From the NCBI GenBank assembly GCA_022414725.1, contig CM039462.1, positions 12,556,110-12,620,109 of the forward strand: a stretch of DNA of 64,000 bases. Reading direction: 5' to 3'. This DNA is from Microglena sp. YARC (lineage: Eukaryota > Chlorophyta > Chlorophyceae > Chlamydomonadales > Chlamydomonadaceae). This document shows positions 1 to 9,453 of this stretch, piece after piece; positions within the stretch are counted from its first letter, which is position 1, and every line of letters begins with the position of its first letter. A model generated the notes under the pieces. That model was not told where the DNA came from. It ran no database searches and saw nothing but the letters and a program-made list of their open reading frames with translations. Both the position numbers and the translations under genes were made by a program.

Positions 1-91
1 ATGCGCACATACTCACTTCCAAATTGAACCAGGGTGCATAATCCATACACCTGAACAGTAACCACTATGCAAGGAACAAAGCCACACACTG

Positions 92-249
92 ACATACCTA
101 CACACCCACATACACGCCCACATTCTCACGCACTCCCACCCACACATACCCCAACTACCACCCACCCACACATCCAGATACGCACATACACACATACAAA
201 TAGATCGACACATACACACACACACACAAATACTCACATACTCACATAT

Positions 250-282
<33 letters not shown>

Positions 283-512
283 ACACACACACACATCTCC
301 CCCCCCACCCACACCCACACACCCACACACACAGCCACCCACATCACCCCCTTCACACACCCACCCACCCACCCACACACCCACCCCCCCACACACACAC
401 ACCCAGCCAGCCACACCCACACGCCTACACACACAAATAATATGGAACACACACAAACCCACACCCACACACCCACACCCACACCCACAAATACCCACAT
501 ACTCACGGCCTG
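92..512 (+). repeat. CACACCC-type simple array with a 32-nt poly-C run
   Basis: Imperfect CACACCCA/CATACC repeats occupy the stretch just upstream of exon d1, with an uninterrupted C run at 251-282. A sister array lies before exon d2 (14310-14510). Open frames here on either strand (His/Thr/Pro or Val/Cys/Gly) are composition artefacts. Confidence 0.9.
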
Positions 513-538
513 CCGTCTCTTTTTCCATCGCTCCACAG

Positions 539-632
539 ACTCTTAACCTAGTACACCATTTTGAAGCGCCAAAGGAGGTGGTCAGTCCATCTGATGCATC
601 CTCTACCGCTCGAAATAACTCGACAGTTGAAG
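539..632 (+). CDS. Gene X1 exon d1 (unknown protein)
   Basis: Ninety-four nt between an acceptor ctccacag and a donor gtcagt. The frame is open and reads [16 protein letters not shown] followed by a Ser/Thr/Asn-rich end, leaving one base over. The match is exon d2 at 14547-14628 (H-H-F-E-G-P-K-E-M-V-S), which has the same phase and is 12 nt shorter. Shared coding sequence, matching splice sites and a whole-codon length difference argue for a real exon. No domain is recognised. It is the most upstream X1 exon seen; the start of the gene is probably outside the window. Confidence 0.6.
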
Positions 633-655
633 GTCAGTCCATCAATAAATAACAA

Positions 656-697
<42 letters not shown>

Positions 698-772
698 TTA
701 TCCATCCATCCATCCATCCATCCATCCATCCATCCATCCATCTATCTATCCATCCATCCATCCATCCATCCA
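656..772 (+). repeat. ATCT then ATCC tetranucleotide microsatellite
   Basis: About eleven ATCT units (656-700) run into ATCC units (to 772), immediately downstream of the exon d1 donor. A short C-rich tract follows at 894-930. Confidence 0.95.
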
Positions 773-1006
773 TATATGTCCATCCAAATTTATATATTCA
801 CTCAATATAATGGGGTTTTACTGATGTAATGTGAAAGAGGACATTAATTGCTGTCAGATGAGCTAACTTCCACTTAATTTCATGCGGTCGGGGTCCCCCC
901 CCCCACCCCCACCCACCCACCCACCCCACCACCACTCCTACCTATTTCAACTTTTTTGACCCCTTAAGGAGAATTGTTTTTTCAATCCTCCTGCTTCAAA
1001 CTGATG

Positions 1007-1345
1007 TTTTCCAACGTACCAGTTCCTTGACCATGTTTTCCAACATACCAATGCCCTGACCATCTTTTCCAACATACCAATGCCCTGACCATCTTTTCCA
1101 ACATACCAATGCCCTGACCATCTTTTCCAACATACCAATGCCCTGACCATCTTTTCCAACATACCGATGCCCTGACCATCTTTTCCAACATACCAATGCC
1201 CTGACCATCTTTTCCAACATACCAATGCCCTGACCATCTTTTCCAACATACCAATGCCCTGACCATGTTTTCCAACATACCAACGCCTTGACAATATTTT
1301 CCAACATACCAGTTCCCTGACCATGTTTCCAACATACCAATGCCC
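1007..1345 (+). repeat. 29-bp minisatellite upstream of exon e1
   Basis: About eleven near-identical 29-bp units, each containing ccaacataccaatgccctga. The same words precede the e2 exon region at 16480-16510 and 17000-17020, so this array belongs to the acceptor-side intron of exon e. Open minus-strand frames rich in W-Y-V-G-K simply read the unit. Confidence 0.93.
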
Positions 1346-1381
1346 TCACCATGTCCGCCATTTCTGTGTTCCTGATTACAG

Positions 1382-1478
1382 ACATTTCCTTCGAGACCAT
1401 AAAGACGAAAAGGACCTTCAGCAAGAAAGTTTTAAGCAAGCTGTCCCATGCCAAGTCATTCTTGAAGGGCTTCTGGGG
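1382..1478 (+). CDS. Gene X1 exon e1 (unknown protein)
   Basis: Ninety-seven nt from acceptor gattacag to donor gtacgt. Two bases complete the single base left by exon d1, 31 codons follow, and two bases are left over, which fits exon a1. It encodes I-S-F-E-T-I-K-T-K-R, then S-K-L-S-H-A, ending K-S-F-L-K-G-F-W-G. Exon e2 at 17624-17711 has the same ends and phases (I-S-S-K-T-K-M-S-F-K ... K-S-F-L-K-G-F-W-G). No known domain was recognised. An in-frame ATG at 1351 lies upstream of the proposed acceptor, so an alternative first exon starting there cannot be excluded. Confidence 0.55.
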
Positions 1479-2062
1479 GTACGTCTCCTTACTCATTTTT
1501 GTTTCATTTTTATTTCAATTTACAGTTTACAGTTTTTTACAGCTTTTGTTAAGTTGGGCCTGGATGCTGCCAAGTCATTTTTGAAGGGCTTCTGAGGTTA
1601 TGTCTCATTTCCCATTTTTGTGCCCTTTTTATCTCGGTTTACAGTTTGTTTTACAGCTTTTGATAAGATGGGTCTGGATGCTGCCAAGTCGTTCTTGAAG
1701 GGCTTCTGAGGGAACGTCTCATTTCTCATTTTGTGCCCTTTTTATCTCGGTTTACAGTTTGTTTTACAGCTTTTGATAAGATGAGCCTGGATGCTGCCAA
1801 GTCATTCTTGAAGGGCTTCTGAGGGTATGTCTCCGTACACATTTTTGTTTCATTTTTATTTCAATTTACAGTTTGTTTGGTAGCTTTTGTTAGGGTTGGG
1901 CCTGGATGCTGCCAAGTCATTCTTGTTAGGCTTTGTGGGGGTACGTCTTATTTCTCATTTTGTGTCCTTTTAATTTCGGTTTACAGTTTGTTTGACAGTT
2001 TTTGATAAGATGGGCCTGAATGCCGCCAAGTCGTAGTTGAAAGGCTTTATGGGGGTAATTCT
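1479..2062 (+). repeat. Donor-edge array of exon e1 (~114-bp units)
   Basis: Five further units begin at about 1572, 1686, 1799, 1913 and 2028, spaced 113-119 bp. Each repeats the exon end (D-A-A-K-S-F-L-K-G-F) and its donor-like gtacgt/gtatgt, then a T-rich stretch ending in tttacag. Most copies have a TGA in place of the Trp codon, so they are unlikely to be translated exons. A smaller version follows exon e2 (17712-17860). Confidence 0.85.
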
Positions 2063-2148
2063 CATTTTTGCCATGTCCCAGTGCTTGCATGCTTCTGTCT
2101 GTTCAACATGTTTCAATTTGTTTAATGCTAGCATCTTGTGGTGCTGAC

Positions 2149-2345
2149 CAGGGTACTACATTTTGTCTAATTGGGCAGCGCTTAAAGCGCACAAACGTCA
2201 AATTGGTCAGCGTTCAGTAGTGCAAAAAGCTCAAAACTGCGCACTGCGCCCACGGGGGGTGATAAAACTGCGCAAAACTGTGAAAAAGCTGGGCTCAAAA
2301 AGATAGTTCGTAACTGCGTTGCCGCGCGCGCTTTGTAGTGCCCTG
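2149..2345 (+). mobile_element. hAT-like MITE, copy A
   Basis: 197 bp with terminal inverted repeats cagggtactaca / tgtagtgccctg and a perfect 8-bp target duplication, gtgctgac, at 2141-2148 and 2346-2353. The interior carries repeated gcgc-rich words (agcgctt, tgcgcac). No coding capacity. Four relatives are at 34362, 40662, 42450 and 44241. CAGGG ends plus 8-bp duplications are hallmarks of the hAT superfamily. Confidence 0.93.
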
Positions 2346-2414
2346 GTGCTGACGGTATTTATTATACTACACAAGCTAATAGTAATTTGATTTCAATTTA
2401 CCGGATTTGATATT

Positions 2415-3460
2415 CTAGCTTGCTACATGCATACATGCCATATGCAGTTATTCCACATGCTGACTTGCTGCATCTTATCATGTCGTATGCTGACATGCTA
2501 TTTGTGAACATACCATGTGCTGATTTGCTACATGCGAACATGCCATATGCAAACATGCTAAATGCTGTTATTCCACATGCTGACTTGCTGCATCTTATCT
2601 TGTCGTACGCTGACATGCTATTTTTGAACATACCCTATGCTGATTTGCTACATGCGAACATGCCATATGCAAACATGCTAAATGCTGATTTGCCATGTGC
2701 CCACTTGCTGCATCCTATCATGTTGTATGCTGACATGCTATACGTGAACATACCCTATGCTGATTTGCTACATGCGAACATGCCATGTGCAAACATGCTA
2801 AATGCTGATTTGCCATGTGCCCACTTGCTGCATCCCATCATGTCGTATGCTGACATGCTATTTGTGAACATGCCATACGCTAATTTGCTACATGCGAACA
2901 TGCCATTTGCCACATGCTGACTTGCTGCATCCTAGCATGTTGTATGCTGACATGCAATTTGTGAACATACCCTAGGCTGATTTGCTACATTCAATCATGC
3001 CATGTGCAAACATGCTACATGCTGATATGCTATATGCTGACTTGCTGTGTACTATCATGCCATGTGCAAATATGCTACATGCTGGCATGCTATATCTTAA
3101 TATACATGTTCACATTTTAATAAGCTATATGTTAACATGCTGACATGCTATATGTTAACATGCATACATGTTCACATGCTAAATTGCATGTTCACATTTT
3201 AACATGCTATATCTTCACATGCTGACATGCTATATCTTCACATACATGTTCACATTTTAACATGCTAAATGTTCACATGCTGACATGCTATATGTTAGCA
3301 TGCAAGTTCAAATGCTAACATGCATGTTCATATTTGAATATGCTATATGTTAACATACATGTTCACATGCTAAAATGCATGTTCACATTTGAACATGATA
3401 TATGTTCACATGCTGACATGCAACATGTTGACATACATGTTCACATGCTAACATGCTATA
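2415..3460 (+). repeat. ATGCTGACATGCTA-type array (X1 e-a intron)
   Basis: Irregular tandem words (gctgacatgcta, catgccatatgc, acatgttcacatgc) cover about 1.05 kb between exons e1 and a1. The same word family fills the equivalent place in X2 (19556-21150), which supports the segmental duplication. Confidence 0.92.
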
Positions 3461-3545
3461 TCTTTAGGGTTCGGAGGGAGGAGGGGGGGAGGAGCTGAGC
3501 GCTAACTTGTGCTAAAAGCGGTTCCAAAGTTAGCGCTAGTTTAGC

Positions 3546-3985
3546 CTTAAATAGTCTTAAATAGCCTGAAATAGTCTTAAATAGCCTTAAATAGTCTGAA
3601 GTAGCCTGAAGTTGCCTGAAGTAGCCCCAAATAGCCTGAAATAGCCTGAGGTAGCCCCAAATAGCCTGAAAGAACCTGAAGTAGCCCCAAATAGCCCGAA
3701 AGAACCTGAAATAGCCTGAAGTAGCCCCAAATAGCCCGAAAGAACCTGAAGTAGCCCCAAATAGCCTGAAAGAACCTGAAATAGCCCAAAATAGCCTGAA
3801 ATAGTTTTAAATAACCTGAAATAGTCTGAAGTAGCCCCAAATAGCCTGAAATAACCTGAAATAGCCTGAATTAGTCTAGAATAGCCTGAATTAGTCTAGA
3901 ATAGCCTGAATTAGTCTAGAATAGCCTGAAATAGCCTAAAACAGCCCGACAGAACCTGAAAGAACCTGAAGTAGCCCAAAATAGA
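3546..3985 (+). repeat. AATAGCCTGAA array
   Basis: Degenerate 10-bp steps (aatagcctga, aatagcccca, agaacctga) run tandemly for about 440 bp. Minus-strand frames rich in G-Y-L-G-L-L-Q read the unit and are not genes. Confidence 0.92.
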
Positions 3986-4625
3986 TTGAAATAAGAGGTA
4001 AGCAGCACGAATTCGAGCCAAGCAGTACAGGTTTTCGTTGTGACGTGTTTTTAAAACACGCGATTCATTTTTCCGTCACGCGTTCCTCTTTGAATTTGGG
4101 AATCAGCATATTTCACATTACTAACTGCCCGGTACCGAGCCTCCAGGCTTAGTCAGGATGATCACAGGAATGCGTGATTTCCATCCGCACCTACTCGGCT
4201 TAAATCATCTGAATTTATGCAGTGAATGTTGAAAGAAGCCAATTTAAAAAAAGCTGTAAATAGCTACAAACGGAGACTGGCTAGATGGCTCCGGAACCAG
4301 AATAGCTATGAAAAAGAATGGGGGGGGGGGGGGGGAGAACTGACTCGGGAAGCTTCCGCGCTCCCTCCGTAACAGGCTAATTGCGCCTACATAATAAGCT
4401 TCATAATTCAAGTTGCTAAGCTGTGCCTGAGAGAGAAGCGAGGGCGCTGGGGCGATTCTGCAGGAAGGGTCTGTTTTCAGGTTGCTGTGATGTCACACCC
4501 TTGCCAGTGGAATTCAGATCACCTACAGACCTGGTTGGCAGGCTGCCCACATGTCCTCCAAACATACATCACCTCATGAGACAGGTAAATACAGCCTTGC
4601 CTCCATGCATACCAGGCCAATATCC
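3986..4625. other. Unassigned intron/intergenic stretch
   Basis: No gene or repeated element seen apart from a G run (4320-4335). An open frame from 4423 runs into the SINE at 4626 and lacks any family resemblance. Confidence 0.5.
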
Positions 4626-4829
4626 CGGTTCGGCGAATGGTTCAATGGTTAATCATTTCGCTGGACTGAAGAAGGTGCTGGGTTTGAATCCCTATGGGTG
4701 CGCTTTAGTGTTTGCGGTCGCTGTCAACCGCCATGGTAGTACTGTCCATGTAAAGTAGCAGCCCCTTCTACCGCCGTATGACAGAGCTCCCTTATTACCA
4801 CGCCCCATCAGGTGTTATCATTACTTTTT
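4626..4829 (+). mobile_element. tRNA-headed SINE, copy S1
   Basis: The head carries an A-box-like tggttcaatggtt and a B-box-like ggtttgaatccc. The body contains cgctgtcaaccgccatggta and gtagcagcccc, and the tail is the conserved ggtgttatcatta. At least ten more copies of this body lie in the window in both orientations. It sits in the intron upstream of exon a1. No clear target duplication was read. Confidence 0.85.
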
Positions 4830-5015
4830 CTACCGACGTATCGAGATCAGACTGGCTGGTTCAGTAGAACCCATCAACCTGACAGGTCTGCAGTTCAAGC
4901 CTTTGCCAGGTTCCCAAATTTCAGACCTGCCGCCACCAGGCGTCATCATTACCATTCCCATGGAGCCCTATATGCTTTCTTACCATGCCTGAGCCTCTCA
5001 TCTGTCCATGTGCCG

Positions 5016-5168
5016 CTCCAGGTTCAAGTCCAAGTTAAAGGAAGAGGATCAATGCAAGGAGGAAGAGAGTAAGGAAGATAATAGCAAGGAGGATGAAAGC
5101 AAGGAGGACGAAGATTCAGATATAGATGGAGAGGGGGAGGATTCAGTTCATAGGATGCGAGAGTCCAG
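5016..5168 (+). CDS. Gene X1 exon a1, acidic Lys/Glu/Asp-rich
   Basis: 153 nt (1 + 50 codons + 2). It encodes S-R-F-K-S-K-L-K-E-E-D, a run of E-E-S-K-E-D / D-E-S-K-E-D units, D-S-D-I-D-G-E-G-E-D, then S-V-H-R-M-R-E-S before donor ag|gtgtgg. Exon a2 (21189-21308) matches at both ends. The a2 copy has an acceptor ctgtgtag, while the same place here reads catgtgccg, so the acceptor AG seems lost and X1 may not splice normally. Highly charged and presumably disordered; no function assigned. Confidence 0.5.
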
Positions 5169-6021
5169 GTGTGGCTTAGCATCTCATCTGATGATAATAT
5201 TACATTCATGAGATTGCATTATATGGTTGCATGTGAATCTGATAATTAGAACATGGCCTTACCTTGCTGCTGTTGCAGATGCTGAACTGTTGCATGTATG
5301 CATGCATTTACCATCCCAAGGGTAGCCAATTGGGCTTAAGAGACTGGCCAATCTCAAACAATTAAGATGAAGTCTAGATAATCAGGAGGGGCTAATAGGG
5401 GATATGACATATATGTCATTTCAACAGTGGTTTGTGCAATCTAGGGCTAGCCAATTAGGCTGAAGAGACTGGCCCACTCACAAACTGCCCGCTCCTGAGC
5501 TGATTTGATTCGTTTGTATCTTCTTTTAGGTTTAAGTTTTGGGTGTCAGTTTAGGGTTCAGGCGCACTCACTAACTGCCCGCTGCTGGGCTGATTTGATT
5601 GTATCGCTTTTTAGGGTTTAGGGTTTCGGCCCACTCACAAACTATCTGCTACTGGGCTGATTTGATTGTATCGCTTTTTGGTTAGCAGGCCGGAAGTTGT
5701 TGTTTTTATAAATATGGAAGCTCGTTTTTTTTTTAGCTTCATGGTTTTAGGCCTCCTCCAGGGACAGCGTTTTGTGCTTTTTAGTGCTTCTTAGTGCTTT
5801 GAAGGGCCATTTTCATAAATATATAATTGTACAATTTTGTAGCGATATTTTCGACAAAACGGGGTCAGAACTAGCAATCACTATATGAAGCTGTAAAAAA
5901 AGCCCTGCAGGCCGGCCTATCTGGAGCAGCAGGTGCAGGGTGGTAGTGAGGCTATGGCATCAGCCTTCCCAAGATCCTTGAGTGACCCAGTGATTTGATT
6001 GTATCCTTCTTTGGTTTGCAG
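5169..6021 (+). repeat. X1 a-b intron with acceptor-edge copies of exon b1
   Basis: The words ctgatttgattgtatc and ctttttagggttt recur several times at 5490-5700. The b1 start (gcag|gccgg...) appears three times: near 5688 (ttagcaggccgg), near 5910 and at the true border at 6021. The 5910 copy carries over 80 bp of exon-like sequence (G-G-S-E-A-M, S-L-S-D-P). The same intron words appear before exon b2 at 22930-23190. Confidence 0.8.
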
Positions 6022-6221
6022 GCCGGACTTCCTGGTGCAGATGCATGGTGGTAGTGAGGATATGGAGCCAGCCTTCCCAAGATCCTTGAGTGACCCAGAG
6101 GCTGTGATCAATTGGGGTCAGCACACGCGAGCGCCACCGATTGCCAGCAAGTCAGAGAGGAACCTTGGCAGACAGCACCACCCACAGCTGGGCAACTGGA
6201 CAGGCTCACCAACTGGAGCAG
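6022..6221 (+). CDS. Gene X1 exon b1 (unknown protein)
   Basis: 200 nt from acceptor ggtttgcag to donor gtatga (one base completing a codon, 66 codons, one base over). It encodes P-D-F-L-V-Q-M-H-G-G-S-E, then P-A-F-P-R-S-L-S-D-P-E-A-V, I-A-S-K-S-E-R-N-L-G-R-Q-H and G-N-W-T-G-S-P-T-G-A-G. Exon b2 (23211-23872) shares both ends, the phases and the signatures S-L/V-S-D/H-P-E-A-V and G-N-W-T-G-S-P, but is three times longer through internal duplication. No domain recognised. Confidence 0.68.
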
Positions 6222-6555
6222 GTATGAAATGTTTACATTTAAATCAAGATTTCCCTGATTTAAATGTAATATATTTTGCAGACGCTCCACGGACTTCACA
6301 ATTTGCATTTTTTCCCCTTCCTCATGTTTTCTTAATTTGTATTTGAGCTGATGCTAAATCTGATCCTTTTCATGTTCCAGGGGAAGGGGTGGGGGGAGGG
6401 GGGGGGGGGTATGTGGGTGGTCAGGGGTGAAAAAAACAATTTCCAAACATGCGGTCTGCAGACTTTATTCTTGCCTCCCCCTGGATTCCCCTTTTGTCGT
6501 GTGTTCTTAATTTAAATTTGAGCTGATGCTAAATGTGTTCCTTTTGATGTTCCAG
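6222..6555 (+). repeat. X1 b-c intron with a duplicated 3' end
   Basis: The acceptor region (gttttcttaatttgtatttg ... gatgttccag-like) occurs twice, ending near 6380 and at 6555, with a G-rich run (6380-6412) between. The same acceptor words precede c2' (26905-26964) and c2 (28235-28298). Confidence 0.75.
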
Positions 6556-7544
6556 GGGGGGCACAAGGAAAGGTTATTCCCTTCTCTCTGGCCCCCGGCA
6601 GGAGCAACAAGTTAGCACCCACTGAGGAGAGTGCATCCAAGATTGTGGTAGAGAGAAGCATAGCCTCACTATCTTGTTATAGCCACTCCCGCCCCCACCC
6701 CGGGGGGGGGCTGCAAGTGGAGCGCAGCCTGCCTAGCCTCCAACCTCAAAACAAGAGACGCCAGGCGTGCAATAATAGGAGCATCAGGCACAGCCTGGAG
6801 TGTGGTGGTGGTGATTTTTTGAGCAGCAAGCTCAGCCTGCCTAATCTCTACCCAAGCTCCCCACTGGGAGCACCCCAATATGCAGGAAACAGTGCAGCAT
6901 TTGTCACAGAGATTCACAATTTTTCAGATACTCTGCCCACGAAGGCCGGCCCAAGGGGCAGACGAAAGGTGAGCTGTACTGGCGAAGGGGGCAACAGAAA
7001 ATTAAGGGGGTCTGAAGCTGGCTCAGATACTCAGGTCACGAAGGTGGGCCTGAGGGGCGAGCATAAGATGAGCTGTGGTGGGTTGGTGGAAGGGGACGTT
7101 AGAAAATTAAGGGGGTCAGAAGCTGGGACGGATACACAGCCCACAAAGGTCGGTTCAAGGTGTGAGCGGAAGATAAGCTACATTGAGTTGGTGGAAGGGG
7201 GCATCAGAAAACTAAGGGGGTCTGAAGCTGGCTCAGATACTCAGCCCACGAAGGTCGGCCCGAGGGGCGAGCGGAAGTTGAGCTGCACTGGGGAAGGGGG
7301 CATCAGAAAATTAAGGGGGTCTGAAGCTGGCTCAGATATTCAGCTCACGAAGGTGGGTCCGAGGGGCGGGCGGAAGATGAGCTTCACTGAGTCTGTGGAC
7401 ATCCAGCATGCGCATGTCTTGCAACCCCCCAAGGCTTCTAGAAGGCAGCCCCATTTCAGCAAAATTAGCCTTCCGTCTGCCCTCACTGTGGAACCTTGCT
7501 TATGTATGGGTGTGTGTGTGTGTCCATTTTTGCAGCCAGCATGA
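6556..7544 (+). CDS. Gene X1 exon c1, repeat-bearing terminal exon
   Basis: Starts after acceptor gatgttccag and stays open to TGA at 7542-7544 (about 329 codons). The N-terminal part (G-G-A-Q-G-K-V-I-P, E-E-S-A-S-K-I-V-V-E-R-S) matches exons c2' and c2. S-L-P-S-L-Q-P-Q and K-L-S-L-P-N-L follow. From about 6940 to 7390 there are five imperfect repeats of roughly 32-37 residues with core K-L-R-G-S-E-A-G-S-D-T-Q, T-K-V-G-P-R-G-E and R-K-L/M-S-C. Basic, Gly/Ser-rich and probably disordered. The in-frame repeat suggests selection for an open frame. The last ~20 residues read a tg-repeat and may be 3' noncoding if an unseen donor exists. Confidence 0.68.
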
Positions 7545-7704
7545 GGGCCCTTGTAGACCTCTAGCAGTTGAGAATTTGGTGGGCTAGGGTGTGTTGCAAC
7601 CCTCTATGGCTTCCAGGTGGCATGGCTTCTGGGCGGCTTCCAGGTGGCGCGTGGGGGGAGTCCAGCAGGAAGTAGCCCTGACCCCTTGTGTGTAGGGATT
7701 GCCA

Positions 7705-7960
7705 TGAACTTTTGATGGACCTTTTTTGTGGAGGGACTGGTGTGTAGTAGTTATGTTCTTCTTGTGTGGAGGGACTGGCATGTAGTAGTTATGGTCTTTG
7801 TGTGGAGGGACTGGCATGTAGTAGTTATGGTCTTTGTGTGGAGGGACTGGCATGTAGTACGTATGACCCCTTTGTGGAGGGACTGGCATGTAGTAGTTAT
7901 GGTATTGTGTGTGGAGGGCCTGGCAGGAAGAAGTCATGGTGCTGTGTGTGAAGGGACTGG
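7705..7960 (+). repeat. ~37-bp minisatellite after X1 exon c1
   Basis: Six or seven units of gtggagggactggcatgtag followed by tagttatg words. It lies directly downstream of the X1 reading frame. Frames on both strands are repeat translations. Confidence 0.9.
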
Positions 7961-8068
7961 CTGTTACAGGACAGGCTATGCTTATGGCAGAGCTAGGAAG
8001 AGTAGGGTATGTGTATCTAGTGTGGGGCTGTAGGAGACGTCGTTGTATGGTAGTAGAGAGGTATAGGA

Positions 8069-8254
8069 ATGATAGCGCCTGTTGGGGGGTGGGATTTAGG
8101 GAGCCCTGTCTTACGGCGGTAGAGAACGGGCTGCTACTATACCTGGACAGTGCTACCATAGCGGTTGACAGCGACCGCGAACACTGAGGCGTAGAGATTC
8201 GAGCCCTGCACGCTCTGCAACGAACTCAACCATTGAGCCAATCATCGAAACGGG
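8069..8254 (-). mobile_element. tRNA-headed SINE, copy S2
   Basis: Reverse-oriented body (gcggttgacagcgaccgcga) with a B-box complement gattcgagccctg and an A-box complement ccattgagcca at the head end. The tail complement aatgatagcgcc is at 8069. First of three SINEs in 600 bp. Confidence 0.85.
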
Positions 8255-8285
8255 AGATTACAGGTATAGTTGCTAGTACCTCATC

Positions 8286-8445
8286 CCCGTTCAACAAATG
8301 GCTCAATGGCAGGGCGACTTAAATGACGAAAGTGCCGGGACCAAATCCCCACGGGTGCGCTTAAGTGTTCGCGGTCGCTGTCAACCGCCATGGTAGCTTC
8401 GTCCAGGTAAAGTAGCAGCCCGTCCTCCACCCCCGTAAGACTAGT
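8286..8445 (+). mobile_element. tRNA-headed SINE, copy S3 (3' truncated)
   Basis: Head with atggctcaatggcag (A box) and gggaccaaatcccc (weak B box), then the common body to gtaagac. The tail is missing, cut off where inverted copy S4 begins. Confidence 0.82.
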
Positions 8446-8450
8446 TGAAA

Positions 8451-8660
8451 GTAATGATAATGCCTGGTGGGGCGTAGTATTAAGGTAACCCGTCGTACAC
8501 GGGCAGAGGATGGTATACCACCTCGACTGGACAAGCTACCATCGCGTTTGACAACAACCTGCAACGCTCTGGGTGACCGTAAGAGGAATCGAACCCCCGA
8601 CCCAGCTTCGTTTTAACGATTTGGTGTACCACTAGACCAATTGTATCACTGATACGGGCT
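8451..8660 (-). mobile_element. tRNA-headed SINE, copy S4 (second head type)
   Basis: Reverse-oriented. The same body as S1-S3, but a different tRNA-like head. On the minus strand it has A box ttggtctagtggta and B box ggggttcgattcc, preceded by atcagtgatac. S7 and S8 share this head. S3 and S4 are tail-to-tail. Confidence 0.87.
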
Positions 8661-9453
8661 AAGAGGTGGAGGACATTTAGTGAGAGACCAACCAACACGA
8701 GGCGATCGAGTGTCCGCTGATAAACAGATAGGTTAGCAGGAACTTCTGCGGGATTGGAAAACCGCTAGTTGGTGGGAACCTAGGCGCACGGAACAACCGG
8801 GAACGGTTATATGCCCTTGCACCCCACCCTTAAATAAAAAGATGCATCACATCTCGCATTTTGTTGTCTTATTTACTCGGCATATTAAGGATACATGCAA
8901 AGCCATGCAGAGCCATGTAGACTTGGGACTTGGTTCCTAGTCTGTGGAGCATTCTCCAATTTGCACGGAATATTCCGGCATTATATGCCAAGCCGATCCA
9001 AAGATTGGTTTAAATACTTCCCACGCATTTAGAATAATTTTCCATATCTTCCGCCCATATCCTTTGGGAATTTTTTCCGCCGCTTGCACCGTTTGGTGCC
9101 ACCACCACTACTACTACTACTACCGCCGAGGTGTGCATGATACTACTGATAAGGACTAGATGTCAATGCGTGCAAGTTCTCCTCTATACGAGGTGGACTC
9201 TACCCAGGACATTACCTTGACTGCCGTTTTCGTCTTCCTTGCTTCCGAGTTTGTCTTAAGTGTGGCATTGGTGGCCCTGGGGTGGCATTGGTGGCCCTGG
9301 GGTGTGTGTTGGGTGGGGGTGGGGAGTAGGGGTTTACTGGGGCTAAACTGTCAGTGACATTTTCTTCCTCCTGGCTTCCAAGTTTGGTCCACTCGTTGTA
9401 TTTGGCGGTATGGATTTATACGCTTCGACCTCGTCACTTTTGCGATTAACATC
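8661..9453. other. Unassigned stretch between SINEs and LINE
   Basis: Contains a short (act)n run at 9107-9124 and a 17-bp duplication (gtggcattggtggccct) near 9265-9300. No gene recognised. It may include the decayed 5' part of the LINE. Confidence 0.4.

Noticed and set aside
947..1496. Three overlapping minus-strand frames (W-Y-V-G-K-D-G-Q repeats)
   Set aside because: A 29-bp unit not divisible by three gives the same peptide in all three frames; repeat artefact.
2420..2920. 166-codon frame (M-L-H-A-N-M-P-Y-A repeats)
   Set aside because: Translation of the ATGCTGACATGC array; the equivalent array in X2 is not open.
5530..5640. tttagggtttaggg words suggesting plant-type telomere repeats
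   Set aside because: Only two or three imperfect units within an intron whose 3' region is duplicated; the same words recur at 17083 and 23040. Not a telomere or a clear interstitial tract.
8560..8660. Possible functional tRNA gene on the minus strand
   Set aside because: A and B boxes are present, but acceptor arms do not pair by eye and the sequence is fused to the shared SINE body; copies S7 and S8 have the same layout.
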